Positions 32,880 through 46,319 are shown, numbered from the stretch's first letter. The stretch: DNA of 64,000 bases from Scolanthus callimorphus (GCA_033964015.1 CM066922.1:25972961-26036960), one strand, 5' to 3'. Translations and numbers: made by a program. Notes: generated by a model from the letters alone, not told the origin.

Positions 32880-33870
32880 CGTCGGTGATGGGCCTTTAAA
32901 TGATAAACATCCATGAGGTAAATGACAATAAGATTCAAGGTATTATCGGTTGCGAAAGTCTTGTCCGGTTGTAACTGTTCACTTACCTCCTCCTGCTCCT
33001 TCCCATCCATGTCCTCCTGTTTCTGCTCCTGCTTCTGCACCTCCAAGTCCTCCTGGTCCTCCAAGTCCTCCTCCTCCTCCCCATCCTCCTCCTATTGTTC
33101 CTCTTACTCCTCCCGCGTGTCCCCATCCTTCTCCATATCCTCCTTTTTTTCCTCCTGATCCTCCCCATCCTCCTTCTCCTGTTCTTTCCTCCCCATGGAC
33201 GCCTCCCCATGCTCCTGTTCCTGCTCCTCCCCATCCTCCTTCTCCTGTTCTTGCCTCCCCATGGACGCCTCCCCATGCTCTTGTTCCTGCTACTCCCCAT
33301 ATTCCTGCTCCTCCTCTTACTGACGAAAACAAAATGAGCGCGTTATAATTGGAAAACGCGAGAACACTTTGTCTTTAAACTTCATGTAATGCTTATAGTC
33401 TTCATCGTGAAAATGGTTTTGCCGAATTATCTCTTTATCGGGGCAAGTTCTGCAAATAAATATTTTTGGAAGGTCGGGGTTGGTTGCAATGGAAGTGTCA
33501 ATGTAAATAAAACATGTCGACACCAAGAACAACCCATAGCATGTTAATTTGTAAATTGGCTTTCCGTTCTGTTTATCTCCGCATGAGATAAAGATTGAAG
33601 TACAAGGGATGAGGACATGAAAAAATGAACCTCCTTGGAGCGGGTCATTATTTGCAATGGGGGAGGGGGGGGGCTATTTTTAAGCAACACCAAAATATAT
33701 GGACCCGCCCCTTGAACCTAACCAAAAATATAGACCCTTTTAATAAGTCCAGCCGTGCGTGTTTTCCGTGAATGACGTCAAATTTATTATTTTCAATTTC
33801 TGGTTTCTTGAACACATTTCAAAGGAATAAAATTTGACGTCATTCGCGGAAAACATGCGTGACTGGACTT
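32880..33870. repeat. Segmental duplicate 2
   Basis: Second copy of the block at 31,550-32,400, with a longer and more degenerate CTC-rich stretch (about 32,985-33,315) that includes an internal direct repeat around 'ccccatggacgcctccccatgctc'. The shared minus-strand frame is shorter here. Confidence 0.75.
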
Positions 33871-34812
33871 ACTAAAAGGTTCTATGTGACCCCCATTGCA
33901 GTCGAGGGTAAAAATGTGACTCTTCCTACAGTTGGCATAAATGCACCTCACATCGCCAGCATAAGGCAAGCATGACAGTCATAGCTGGCCAGCGGTCGCA
34001 CGCATCGAAACACCCAGCTAATCCAAAATGGCGGAAACGGAGAAGAAGGTGAAATGTTTTTCACAAGATTTACGTTTCTGATATAGGAATCTTCCGGTCT
34101 TGCCAAAGGAAGTGTAGCAACGAAACACTGACTCCTTTTGGATAATGTTTCTCAACATAGTATTGGAAAGACGAGCCCAAACTTGGCAAGTCTTCTCAGT
34201 TAGTTGTACTCTACCTCTCACGAAAGAAACTTATGAAACAATTCCAGCAATTTAGTTATTTCGAGCTCGAATTGAATATTATAGCAACAGCACATTCTGG
34301 ACAAGAAGCTGCTCTCATTCGTTTATTAAATACCGCTTTCTGTAGATACTCGATTCTATTTTCTCTTTTATATAATTAAAAGTAAACATTAGCCGATATA
34401 ATCCTGAAGAGCTCCCCTACTTTTCTGATATCCGCGCTCGGCGCACTAAACAGAAGCGGAATAAGACATTTTTAGAGGTAAAATTATTACATCGTTTACA
34501 ACTTAAATCGCATGGGAAAAGCTGACCTGGGCATTTCTCTGAGTAAACCCTTATTACTATAGATGCGATATTAGCTGGTAATAACGTCATTCACGGTCGA
34601 ATTTTCAAGTTATACCAATTATTCTAAAAACACCTCCTTTGGAAAATTTAAAATATCCCAAACAGACGAGCTTAATATATCAAATGAACTACACCATTTG
34701 GTAGTGCAGAGGTTGCTTAAGCTCTGAGAAAACAATTATGGAAATCGGAAGATTTTTTCAGGGTCAAACATACGATAGAAGTTGAGGTCTATTTCTGCAA
34801 TAAATACTCGGG
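33871..34812. other. No gene recognised
   Basis: A minus-strand frame at 34,018-34,221 lacks any domain. Nothing else seen. Confidence 0.4.
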
Positions 34813-36480
34813 AGCCACCTTAAGGTGCTATCGGAACCGTTTTGGCAATTGAGGAACAAAAATAGCATTGTTCGGACCTGTGTTCCTATATGATGACAAC
34901 TAATTGGGAACAATTGGTCCTATATGATGACAACTAATTGGGAACAATTGGTCCGAATTTTTAGATAGGAACAGTTCACACAGGAACTATTGTTCCTATT
35001 AAGTAAAAAGGAACGCAGTCGAAAGGAACAATTGGTTCCTTTTAACTTTAACAGGTCCTTTTGTTCCGTTTATTAGTCAATTGGTTCCTTTCACATCTTA
35101 AGGAAAGGAACAACAGGGCCTTTCTATGCAATAATAGGTCTTTTCGCTGTTAAAAGGAAAGAAATAAAAAACGCGCGGAACACTAGCGCTTTGAAAAACT
35201 TGTCAGTTTTCATGTCGCGTCAGTTTAAAAGTAAATATCGAATTATTGACTACTTACTAACCGAAAGTGAGGGCATTACGTGAAATATCAAACTGAGGTT
35301 TTGGCGTATCGACCGAGCGATAGCGAGGTTGATACGCCAAAACCGAGGTTTGATATTTTACGTAATGCCCGAACGGTCGAGGTTAGTAAGTTGTTTATTA
35401 TATGGCACTTTTCTACAAACTTTTTACGAACCGGAAGTCGCCTCGTTCATTTTCCCGCCGAAATAACTCAGACACGCGCCCGCGTCGCTCGAGTTCATTC
35501 AGAGTATTTCATTCTCTGAGTCAAACTGATAGAACACCCGTGTGTGCAAACCACGCCAGACTTGATCTATGTAATCAATCTCTTATGGATGTCAAATACT
35601 TCGGAATCCTTTCTTTTACATTTTATAATGCTGTTTAGTCATTTGTGAGAAACTTTTGAGTAGTTACAGAAGTTTCAAACGGCAAGCAACCGGGAAGCAA
35701 GTCTTCGACGTCAGCTCAAATTATTTTAGCACCATTGGGGAAAGCATTGCTCATTACAAAAGGCCTTTAATAAGTACGGAAGAAGAGTTAACCTGAAGAA
35801 GATACTTCACAAGCTATCCTCCAAATTGCATGGTTATTTTAGCCGGCTTTTGTGCAAAAGCAAACGTCAAGTAAGAATGAATTTAACTCGAGTAGATGAA
35901 GAGAGAAAAGAAATGAGCGACTTGACTATCGGTAAGCACAAACTTTGAACTCGCTTTCTGTTATTATTTTTAGCTCTCGAGTATCTTGAATTCCCATTAA
36001 ATTTTGACTTTACAGTAGCTTTTATCTTTTGTTGCTATTTTGACTCCCTTCATTTTCTCGCTCGAATTTCTTACAGTAACTTTTTTGGCTCTGTTTGCTT
36101 TTGTAAACAGGTCATTTCTGATATTCAGGCCATTATTTTCGTCTTGTCACAAGTTAGATCTGGTGTTATACTGTGTCATGTATTCCTTGTGAATTTCGCT
36201 GAAAATCTTTTTGAATTTGTGTTATTTAAAGGAGATGAATGCTTGTCAGTCCGTGAACTGGGAGCGGGCATTAAGAATTTCCATAATGCCCGTGGGCATT
36301 ACGGAGAGTTACGCCCGCTCGTTAGCCAATCAGAGCGCGCGTACTATCGTTGCCATATAATAAGGTAGTCATAATCAGGTCCAAATTCAAAGTTGGAAAT
36401 TTTTATGGCGATAAAGAGAGTAATTTAGGTCCACTTATAAGCTATCATCACTTATGGGGAATAACAATAACAATAACAAT
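34813..36480. repeat. Repeat rich in 'ggaacaattggttcc', split by a 1.1 kb insertion
   Basis: 34,813-35,246 plus 36,364-36,480 together match 53,783-54,290, which is continuous. The intervening 35,247-36,363 is therefore an insertion. It contains a ~120-bp palindrome (35,266-35,385) and inverted 'ttattatatggca' motifs at 35,391-35,403 and 36,351-36,363. No target duplication could be fixed. Confidence 0.65.
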
Positions 36481-38208
36481 AACAATAATAATTGGCGTGT
36501 TGACTTGGACTTTTCCTGAAATATAAGCCTTTTCCGAATTCTAAAGATGCAGGGATATGTGCCTAAGCCCAATTAGTACCAATACGTCTCAAAAAGTCAA
36601 ACAATACAATATTGAGAAGTGTTATGTCGCCAAAAGGACCTAAAAATGCCAATTTTTAAATCGGCATAAGTGCCCCCCTGACATCGGAACGCAAAACTAA
36701 AAGCATTGCTAGACACTACTGATCAAGGCCTATCAGCTGTCCAAGTTTCGTTGAGATCGGATGAAGTAAACATTGTTATCTCATGGTTAGGGTTTAGACC
36801 CTCATAAAGGTGTATACCCTACTAAGACTTGAGATTTTTCTGAAATAAAGGATTTTCAGAATTTTGATTGAATATTTCAAAGCCTTCCCTTTGTCGTAGT
36901 GCGATGAAACTTTCAGGTGATGATCGCTTCGTGAAGGGCTACAAGATGACATGTCGTTTGTTGCGAAATATGCGCATGCGCAAGAGTGCCATGACACCCG
37001 CTTGGGTCTGTTTGGCAACTTTTTTTCAATGTCAAATTTCAAAGTCAAAAAGTCATAAAACTTTCAGTTTATTACTTGAAATATATACATATTTGGGCGC
37101 TCTATCAAATGACGTTTTATTTGTTTGAATTCATTTATTCGTTAGTTAGTTACAATTGGGCCGATATTTCAAATGTTGCCAGATGGACGTAAAATTGGCA
37201 ACTTTGTGGTCTCTTAAAAATTTGCTTTTCAATATTTTTTAGAACTTAGTACATCGTTGCATTGACCGTTAAAAGTTGTGTTTTGAAAGTTACAAGGACC
37301 ATGATATACTCAGAAGTTTGGTCGGAAATGGCTCATGGAGATTTTTTCTTAAAGTGGCTATAACCAATCATATTTTGAAGATAAAGCAGAGGAACTTGGT
37401 ACACCTTTAGAAAGTCTCAAATGCTTTGATCATGCAAAATACCGCGTCGTTTGTAAAAGTATTCCACCAGATATGATTTTTTGAATTTCCGATGTTCGGA
37501 CGTTGTTGCCGCGGCAACAATGAATAATCAGCGGTCAATTTTTATTTTGATGAGTTCAATATGATAAGTTGAATATCGCTATGTAATTCAAATACGTCTC
37601 ATGTATTTTCCCAAATGTATAGATAATTTTAAGTTGGTTGCCATGGGAACTTCGATGACGTCACAAAATAAATTTCATTTTTGAAATGCTTACATCGAAA
37701 GCTTTTATTCTGTTTTATATTATGCGGCCTTAAAACGATGTCTTCATTGAGAAATTTGAGGTTAAATATTTTTCTGGACGATGTTCAGAGGCCTAAAACT
37801 TCGCGAATATTTTATCAATTTTTTTACTCCTTGGCATGATAGTAGACTGGAAGGTAAGGTTTGTTTTTGTTATAGAATGTATTATCATATCTTTCTTTCT
37901 ATTTGATGTAGAGCTCTTCGAAATCCGGGTTTCAGGTCAGGTTACCATGGCAACCACTGTTGCTATAGAAACGATCCTTTTAAGAAGACAAATAGCTGCC
38001 ATTGATTCAAACTAGACAAGCTTGAACGGTTCCTGGAGATTTTTGGTGCAGTTATGTCAGGCTTAGCCTAACCCTAACTAACCATATAATTACTGTATGC
38101 TGCCCACCTACATCAGCCAATCCTATTTTCTGGCAGATATAGATTGTACTGGCAGATATAGACTTCACTGAGCGCCTCTGTGAAATCGTGGATACCCTTT
38201 GGTCGTAT
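36481..38208. other. No gene recognised
   Basis: AT-rich sequence; opposing short frames at 36,794-37,128 overlap one another and have no recognisable domain. Confidence 0.4.
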
Positions 38209-38590
38209 GACGATGTTCCTTTCCCGAGATATCATTTTTTCTAGTTTTGATGACGTCATCGATGACATCATACCACGTGACCTTATTGTTTGACCCCTTT
38301 GACAAGAAGTCAACTTTATCCAATTTTGGTCACCTAGCGATGTTCTCTTCTCGAGATATTGTTTTTCTGGGTTTGATGACGTCATGTCATGTGACTGCTG
38401 CTCACCCGCTTGCCTCGGTGATGGCTTTTTCTAAGCTTGCTCGTCTAGCAATGCTCGCTTCTTTAGATATCAATTGTTCCAGTTTTGTTGACGTCGTTGT
38501 TGCACTTCTCATGCCTCTAATATAACTTCACCCAAGTTTTGTCTCTGAGCGATGTTCCGTTCTCGATATATTATTTTTTTCTACTGTGAT
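38209..38590 (+). repeat. Degenerate tandem repeat with TGACGTCA motifs
   Basis: Four loose units of about 110-130 bp share 'gcgatgttc', 'ctcgagatat', a T run and 'gtttgatgacgtca'. At least two units keep a full TGACGTCA. Confidence 0.55.
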
Positions 38591-38825
38591 AACACTTGAG
38601 CTATGAGCTAGCGAGTGACCTTTGGCCCCCCACAATAATTCGTGTTTACGCTACGCGTATCCGCGATTTAGAAATGACCAGACTTGATTTGGTTGGGTAA
38701 CAGGTTTGGCATGAATTATGATGACTCAGCATTTGGAGCTGTGCGCAGAGACACAGGTAGATCATTCCAGAGCGACCAAAGTACTTCTGTTAGGCGGTTA
38801 TGAACTCAAGGAAGGGAAGTATGAT

Positions 38826-39830
38826 CTGTTTGCGTGTATAGTGTGTAGCGTGTAGTGCGTAACGCGCAGTGTAATGTAGTGTGTACTGCATAGCGTGCAG
38901 TGTAGTGTATAGTGTGCAGTGCGTAACGTGCAGTGAAATGTAGCGTGAAGTGCATGCGTGCAATGTAGTGTATAGTGTGCAGTGCGTGTGCAGTGAAATG
39001 TATCGCGAAGTGCATGCGTGCAATGTAGTGTATAGTGTGTAGCGTGTAGTAGTGTCATGAAGTGTGTACTGCAAAACGTGCAGTGGTGTATAGCGTGTAG
39101 TGCGTAACGTGCAGTGTAGTGTAGCGTAGCGCGTAGTTAATAGCGAGCAGTGTAGTGTATAGTGTGAAGCGTGTAGTGCGTAGCGTGCAGTATAGTGTAG
39201 TGTAGCGTGTAGTGCGTAACGTGCAGTGTTATAGTGTATATTGTGAAGCGTGTAGTGCGTAACGTGCAGTTTAATGTGGTGTGTAGCATGTAGTGCATAG
39301 CGAGCAGTGTAGTGTATAGGGTGAAGCGTGTAGTGCGTAGCGTGCAGTATAGTGTAGTGTGTAGCGTGTAGTGCGTAACGTGCAGTGTAATGTAGTATGT
39401 AGCATGTAGTGCATAGCGAGCAATGTAATGTAGTGTAGCGTGTAGTGTATATCGAGCAGTGTAGTGTATAGTGTGTAGCGTACAGTGCATAGCGTTCAGT
39501 GTAATGTATATAGTGTAGCGTATAGTTCATAGCGTGCAGTTTAGTGTGTAGCGTGTACTGTGTAACGTGCAGTGTGGCGTGTAGTGCGTAGCATACAGTA
39601 TTTAGCATGCAATGTGAAGCGTGAGGTGCGAAGCGTGCAGTGTGTAGTGTGTAGTGGGAAACGTGTAATGTTTAGCGTGCAGTGTGTATTTTGTGTGTAG
39701 CGTTAAGTGCGTGAAATCCAGTGTATGGCGTGATGCGTGTACTGTAGTCTAGCATAGTGTGCAATGGGAAGCGTGTAGCGTTTAACGTCTAGTGTTGTGT
39801 GTATCGAACAAAGTGTACTACAGTAAAAAC
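38826..39830. repeat. Minisatellite, ~1 kb, 'gtgtagcgtgtagtgcgtaa' type
   Basis: Irregular tandem repetition of short 'gtgtag', 'gcgta' and 'gtgcagt' blocks. The long minus-strand frames (up to 272 codons of His, Tyr, Thr and Leu) arise because the repeat lacks stop codons in those frames, not because there is a gene. Confidence 0.85.
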
Positions 39831-40247
39831 CAGCGTATAAGTACCTGGGTTTTAAGAACCTGTTAGGCTAAGATGTTCATTTTAATTCCCCTCCACATTA
39901 GAACCTATTAAGGCTGAAATTTTTAGTTTAGGTTCTTATCAGTGGAGTTGCTGTAAGTGTATAGGTAGAAACTGCTGAATTAAGATCATCAAGCCTAAAG
40001 TACTATCTTGAATGTCTATGTGTTTACCATTCATATTTAAATGCAATTCCGCGGAAAATTTAAGAACCTATTTTAAGAACCTTGGTAGCCTAAATTTACT
40101 TTAAGTACCATTTATATAAGAACCTGTTTAGGCTTAATTGAAAAATCCTGGTTCTTATACGCGGGTTTTTACTGTATGTAACATACATTGTGTAGTTTGC
40201 AGTATAGCAGTGTGAAGTGGGTTGAGGTGTCCGGTGTTTGCAAAGAG

Positions 40248-40700
40248 TTAAAGAGGCACTGTCACGGTTGTTTCAGCAAAAATATTATAAAATAAGACCA
40301 GTTATCTACAGAAACAACTAGATTCTACAAGAATCATATGTATACTGTTATTATGCTCTAGAAAGAAAAAGGAACTGAAACTTGCATTATATAGGCATTC
40401 TTACGTAAGATCAGAAACATATAACTCATTTTGTTTCTGGTAAAATTTAATAGCTTTCTCTATCAAATCATCAAAGTTTTAAAACTGTTCAGCCTGATAC
40501 GAAATTAAAAGTGTCATTTCACCATCCAATTCCATCCGCTCGATAGCACATTGAAATACTCCAAATTTGTACTCATCTTGTAGCAGTTAAAGGTTATTTA
40601 ATAAATCTAGATTATTTGTTCAATTCTTGTTAGTCTGACTTCGTTTAAGCTTCCTAAATTAACCCTAAAATCGTCTTAAATGGTGACAGTGCCCCTTTAA
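40248..40700. mobile_element. TTAA-flanked MITE, 453 bp
   Basis: Ends are TTAAAGAGGCACTGTCAC and the complement of TTAAAGGGGCACTGTCAC, each beginning with the TTAA target. No gene. Confidence 0.75.
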
Positions 40701-40889
40701 GGGCCATGGACCTTAACAAAAAAGAAAAGGATTGGCTTAAACAGGCCGTGAGGGACAGCATAGAAAGGCCCAAATCGAAGAATGAGAATGAGAATTGTCC
40801 AGTAATGTATACCGCTACACCTTGCACGTGAAAGGCGAGAAGCGTTTTAAACAGTGAAGTCAATTTTTGAAGAGTCCTTACCTGCTTGC

Positions 40890-43800
40890 CAAAGCTTTTC
40901 AGACTGATAATAGTCCAGGCATTCTACGACAAAAATGGGCCTGACCTGGAACTAATTCCCACAAAAGAAATTTCAACTGCTTTTGGTTCTTTGATCACCT
41001 CTTAATAACATATGAAAAGTCCCAGAAAATCCCACCACGGCAACATTCCGAAAAACAGGATTTATTTGAGGCAGTCGAGAAAGCGATTTGTAGTCGCATG
41101 GAAACGAGGCTGGTATAATAAATCAACATCGCGGCTCGAAAAGACGATAGTAAAGTGCACAAAACTACTTATCGACATTGAAAATATTTTAATTCTTTTT
41201 CAGTGCAAAAATCCCACAAAACAGAGAAGAAAACATCTGTTTGTTTTTTTCGAAAAAAGCAAATCGCGGTTCTAATATGCAAAGATTTCATAAAGAAACA
41301 AGCAGAAAACTGAAAAATTTAAGAAATAGAAATTGCTCGTTGTTTGGACTACTTAAACTAGAACCAACGGGAAATATAAATGTTTTACTTGTTAATGTTT
41401 AATTGTAAGAAAGAGGAATTGCCGAATTTGTTTGTTTACTCTAAAAGTAGTGCCTCCTGAAAGCCGTCTGAAATGATGTTTCTAGCGCGCGGGCATCGTA
41501 TAATTACTTAGTTATCATTACTTAGTCAAGCGCTCGGAGTATTTCACCTGTTGCAGAAGGAAAAAAGCAATACTGTAAAGATGTTAACAATTCTGCATTT
41601 ATTATTGTATAATGCAAGTAAAATGTCTTGATCGATGTCTTGATCGATTTCTTGAATAAGGTATTTTAGCAATGGGCAATTGACTTGTCTATTTGCACTA
41701 GAAAATTGATTCAGGCCGTCACAACATTGCTTGGAATAAAGTTATTCTTTCACGGTGCACGATAAAATGTCATGACTAGGGCTAGAGAAATTCCGAATTC
41801 GTACAAATCTGCAACAGTTTTGCTATTAGAGACGTTTTGGAATACATATTCAAGAACTTATTGGATTTTGATTCATCACGCGCATTTCCAAGCCATCTAG
41901 TTTTAATTGAATAATTCATTAGCGCTGCGCACAGATTCTAAGATTCAGACAAACAATCCATCTGAAATCATCCCATTCAGAAGGACCGCGCTTGAATACG
42001 AGCCAGGGTAGGAGTGCATACAAGCTCTCTGCTATAACGAGTGCAACTACCAGTTTACCAATTCATTTTGTATCGTTCTTTTGAGAGAAAACTGAGAAAA
42101 TGGGAGATGTGTATTTGTTTGTCTGAGATGTTAATTAGTGTGACGTCATCTGTGTGCAGCGCTATTGACCGTTGAGAACAACACCCCTGAGCCGTCCCGA
42201 CGCGTTCTGGCGAAGACGGCTTTCATTATTTAAAACAGACAAGCAGTGTTCTCATCTCTTTGATGTTGCGTGCGGAGCATCGTGATGGCTGTCAAATGGA
42301 AATGGACAGCGTAAATGTCGATGTGGATGCCCCCACATTTCCACACTGGGGGTAGTGGTTCTTTAACGTTCCCCTTAAACTGGTTACAGCTTTATAGTAA
42401 AGGCGAGACGGAACCCCGGTTGATTGTTTCATCCGAAAGACGAATGGTAAAGATGAATGGTAGCGAGTAAATGATTATCGCAGTTAAGAAGCAATCTAAA
42501 GGCCCGTTCACACGGCGCGATCTTAGCTGTGATTTTTCCATCTATTTGGCTTTGCGATATTTGTCCGTTTGTTGGTGATTTGAAGAAATCGCACCCGCAT
42601 CGCAATGGAATTTGAACGTTCAAATCTTCTGCGACGTCGCGGCGACATCGCAAGTGAAATCGCCATAAGATCGCCGGCCGTTCACACCGCGCGATATGAG
42701 ATCGCCGTGGAATCGCCACAGAAATCACAACTAATATCGCGCCGTGGGTGAATGCGCCATAAGCGATCGCTATAAATAGCGATAACTGATAGGAAAGAAG
42801 TCCGTCATGAAAACATTTTTACCTTCCATCGCGCGGTCAGATTTTCCCTTTAAAACGCCATTATTAGGCGGGAAAATTGGCGAGCTTATTGGGCACATGG
42901 TTCCGAACGGTTAAACGACGGAGAGTCTCACTAGCATACGCAAAACACGCAAGGAAGTACGGATGGCACATGAAAAAATAGTAAATCGTCAAGTCACCGG
43001 TTCACGCACATCCGAATCCCACACGTGTCCATTGAGACGAAATGGCTGAATGCGATTTTCAACGGGCGTGGGGGGAGAGATGTGAATTTTTTGTACCTGC
43101 CATGGCCAGGTTAAGTACGTTGTTGATGGTCAACACGCCGAGCTACCAATAAGATGACCCACTACGGACGATCAGCGCGGGCAAAGGTGCAACATTTTCC
43201 TTTGTGGACGGGATGAAGAGATGCTTTCCTGGCGAACTCACAGAATAAATAACGGCTAATAACAGCACAACGGCGTTATTATGAACTGATTCCGCACTCT
43301 TTAAGCCGATGGCGACGCATGATGTTCTTATCGTGAAGACATCCATTCTCCATCGCCGCCGAAAGCCCAGTACGTAGTGGAACTGTTTTTTTATTTGCCC
43401 AGAGCCCAAGTCCACCTCGACACAAATCAAAGTATGGAACATGCGAAGAGTCCAAGCAGAGCTACGTGACGCCCCCATGCATCGAAATATGTTAAATATT
43501 GCTAAATGACCATCTCCTACTGTCCTACAAGTTTGATATCCGCCATCCCACGATTATAGAAGTTGATCGAATTTATATTTATAGAAAATGCGCTTTAACT
43601 TTTCGTGACATTTACACAATTACGAGCTACGGTCACAATGCCGTGGACTGTATATCACACAAGGAAAATTTTGACTGTCGATTACGGCGATGATGCTATT
43701 TTACGAAAATTCACATTCCGCCGCTTTACTTGCGACAATTGAGCAAGTTACAAATAAAGAATATTCGCCAGTGTGCGTTTTATCGATATTAAACGTTTTT

Positions 43801-44045
43801 ATGCGAAACTGTCGAAGTTTTGATAAAATTTAAGCAAATTAAAGGGCACTTCCGGTTTCAGCCTCGTTTTCATGTAGCACGCATAGAGCCTCTCCGCCAA
43901 AAGCTGCAAAACGGAGTGTTGCCGTGCTGGGATTTTTTGGGACTTTTAGTATGTTCTTTTAGACGTTAATTCTAGCAGGTTTCTGAAGAGAAAGCTTTTG
44001 TGGGAATTAGTTCCAGGTCCAACCATAAAATGCCTGGACTATAAG
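40890..44045. repeat. Diverged inverted repeat pair enclosing ~2.9 kb
   Basis: About 40,900-41,050 and 43,900-44,045 are imperfect inverted copies sharing 'cctggaactaattcccacaaaag' and 'gtccca.aaaatccca.cacggcaac'. This may be two independent insertions or the ends of an old element. The interior shows no recognisable gene, only short frames (for example 43,143-43,478 minus) and a GC-richer patch at about 42,500-42,760 with 'gttcaca' and 'gcgcgat' motifs. Confidence 0.45.
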
Positions 44046-44585
44046 TTGTTGATGATTGAAGAACGACGAGGGTCATACAGAAATCACTAAAATATCGCGT
44101 CGACACGTCAAGTTATAAGTTCCTCCATTCTAATGGACTCCGTTGTTGAGGTTTTTGCTATTCATTTTCCTAATTTGAAATTGAGGTCTGCTTGGCAGCA
44201 ACGACAGAGTCTGGTTGGCAACAAGTGAATCAGGACCAGATGAAAAACAGGACTATATTCTAAAGCTGCGTAGATCTCTCCAATTTGACTTTACAAAATT
44301 TCTAGCACCTCCTTAGGCATGACCATAGATATAATGATTCGTTGGTGAAACAGCTTTTAGGGGTGCAAATTTTTTTTTTCTCTTAAATTATGTCCCTTTG
44401 TCAACTTTTGGATCCATATAGAAAGGCTCATATCACCCAAAATTCAAGTGCTACTTCAGCGAAAAGCCACATGTGGTTACTCCATACGGTCCTCTACAAC
44501 ATTGCCATATGTCACTTTTTAATCTGTGCAACAGTTTGAAAGTTATCCAGAGTTAAAAGTCTGACTTCACTTCACATTAAGTTCG

Positions 44586-44736
44586 CTTGGCAACTTTTAG
44601 GGCCCTTTGGCAACGCGTGGCGTCCACTTGGCAACCACTGGGTCCGTTTGGCAATTTTCAGGTCCGATTGGCAATTTTCAGGTCCGATTGTCAACAATTT
44701 GCGTCCGAGTGGCAACAAATTGCGTCCAAATGTCAA
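44586..44736. repeat. Short-unit array with TTGGCAAC core
   Basis: About eight units of ~20 bp with 'tggcaac' or 'tggcaatttt' and 'ggtccg'. TTGGC is the NF-I half-site, but function is unknown. It abuts the hexanucleotide microsatellite. Confidence 0.55.
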
Positions 44737-44740
44737 CACG

Positions 44741-44964
44741 ACAATAACAATAACAATAACAATAACAATAACAATAACAATAACAATAACAATAACAATA
44801 ACAATAACAATAACAATAACAATAACAATAACAATAACAATAACAATAACAATAACAATAACAATAACAATAACAATAACAATAACAATAACAATAACAA
44901 TAACAATAACAATAACAATAACAATAACAATAACAATAACAATAACAATAACAATAACAATAAC
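44741..44964. repeat. (AATAAC)n microsatellite, 224 bp
   Basis: About 37 near-perfect copies of a hexanucleotide. The long poly-Asn, Ile-Thr or Ile-Val frames are artefacts. Shorter runs of the same hexamer end related repeats at 36,465-36,490 and 54,273-54,310. Confidence 0.95.
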
Positions 44965-45334
44965 CATTCCCCAAAAATGATGGACCTTTTTCTTTATTTG
45001 GTCGGTGATGACGCTCGACTAGCGTTCTTTGTAAAATGACTGCGACTTTATCTTGAACACACCTTCATGCATGTTTTGATCGAATATAGCATCAGTGGTA
45101 AATTTACTTTGGATGCTATAAGTGTTTTTAGTAGCACAGATGCCTGCAAATGTGGAACTGCGTAGAAAGGAACAAATGTTCCCATGTGTTCAGTTCCGAT
45201 AATAGCATGAGCTCCGTCTAACGCTTGGCTTTCAATGATTCAAAGTCGAACAGTTTCTGAAATACGTACTTAACAAATTTGTCACGACATGGCGGACATC
45301 AGGAAGCCAACAGCCCCCTTCAGTATTTCAGTTA

Positions 45335-46180
45335 ACTTACAGTTAATATAATTGTGAAGTAATTGTCTATAACTGCTATAACCGTTAAAACTGTCATATC
45401 GTCATGGAAGCAATAGAACTTCTCTTGGGATAAAACGGTTATAGCGGTTATAGCAGTTATGAGGGTACCACCCCTCCCCTTCAATATTTCAATGAACTTG
45501 CAGTTAATATGATTGGGAAGTAATTGTCTATAACTGCTATAACTGTTAAAACAGTCATATCGTCATGGAAGCAATAGAACTTCTCTTGGGATAAAACGGT
45601 TATAGCGGTTATAGCGGTTATAGCAGTTATGGCAGTTCTGAGGGTACCCCCTCCCCCCAATATTTCAATATTCAATAACAAACTTACAGTTATTATAATT
45701 ATTTATATTAAATAGATAAGTTTATAAATTAAATATTAATAATGTATTTAATAACTATTAAAATTAATTATATATTAAATAGTTATTAACATTAATAAGT
45801 AATGAGTTCCCCCCCCCCCCCCCCCCCTCCTATTACAATCAATGAACTTACAATACAAATTATTGGTAAGTAATTTCCCATAACCGCTATAACCGTAATA
45901 GCCGTTATATCCGTATTCTGCCCGAAAGGAAGTGAAGTTCTCTCGGGGTAAAACGGTTATAGTGGCTATTGCGGCTATGAGGGTACCACCCCACCCCTCC
46001 AATATTTCAATGAACTTACAGTTAAATTAATTGGTAAGTAATTTTACATAACCGCTATAACCGCCAAAACTGTCATATCCGTATACCTTGGAAAACATTA
46101 AAGTTTTCTTGAGGTAGAACGGTAATAGCGGTTATGGCGGATATAATGACTACCACCCCTCCCCTTCAATATTCCAATGA
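45335..46180. repeat. Tandem repeat of ~130-160-bp units, each with a hairpin
   Basis: Four to five units carry 'taactgctataaccgtt' followed by its inverted partner 'acggttatagcggttat', then 'gagggtacca' and a C-rich stretch with 'caatatttcaatgaactt'. Unit 3 is separated by AT-rich sequence and a poly-C run near 45,810. Confidence 0.75.
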
Positions 46181-46319
46181 ACTTATGTCTGTGCAGCAAT
46201 AGAGCTATAAGGGTCATTCCTTTAGTATAACTAACTATTATATTGCAATTGAACATTCAACGCATTTCTTTCACACACAAAAATGAGCAGCCAGACGTGT
46301 TTTACAGTGTTATAATTCT

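Noticed and set aside
31572..33348. Ser/Cys-, Pro- or Gly-rich frames
   Set aside because: They come from CTC/CTG-rich simple sequence; every frame is open through the same tract.
38790..39608. 272-codon His/Tyr/Thr-rich open frame on the minus strand
   Set aside because: It is a by-product of a stop-free minisatellite; parallel frames on the same strand are equally open and no domain is present.
38826..39830. CRISPR-like array
   Set aside because: Repeats are irregular and contiguous without unique spacers, in a eukaryotic context.
44572..45039. Long poly-Asn, Ile-Thr, Ile-Val, Tyr-Cys and poly-Leu frames
   Set aside because: All arise from one hexanucleotide microsatellite read in different frames.
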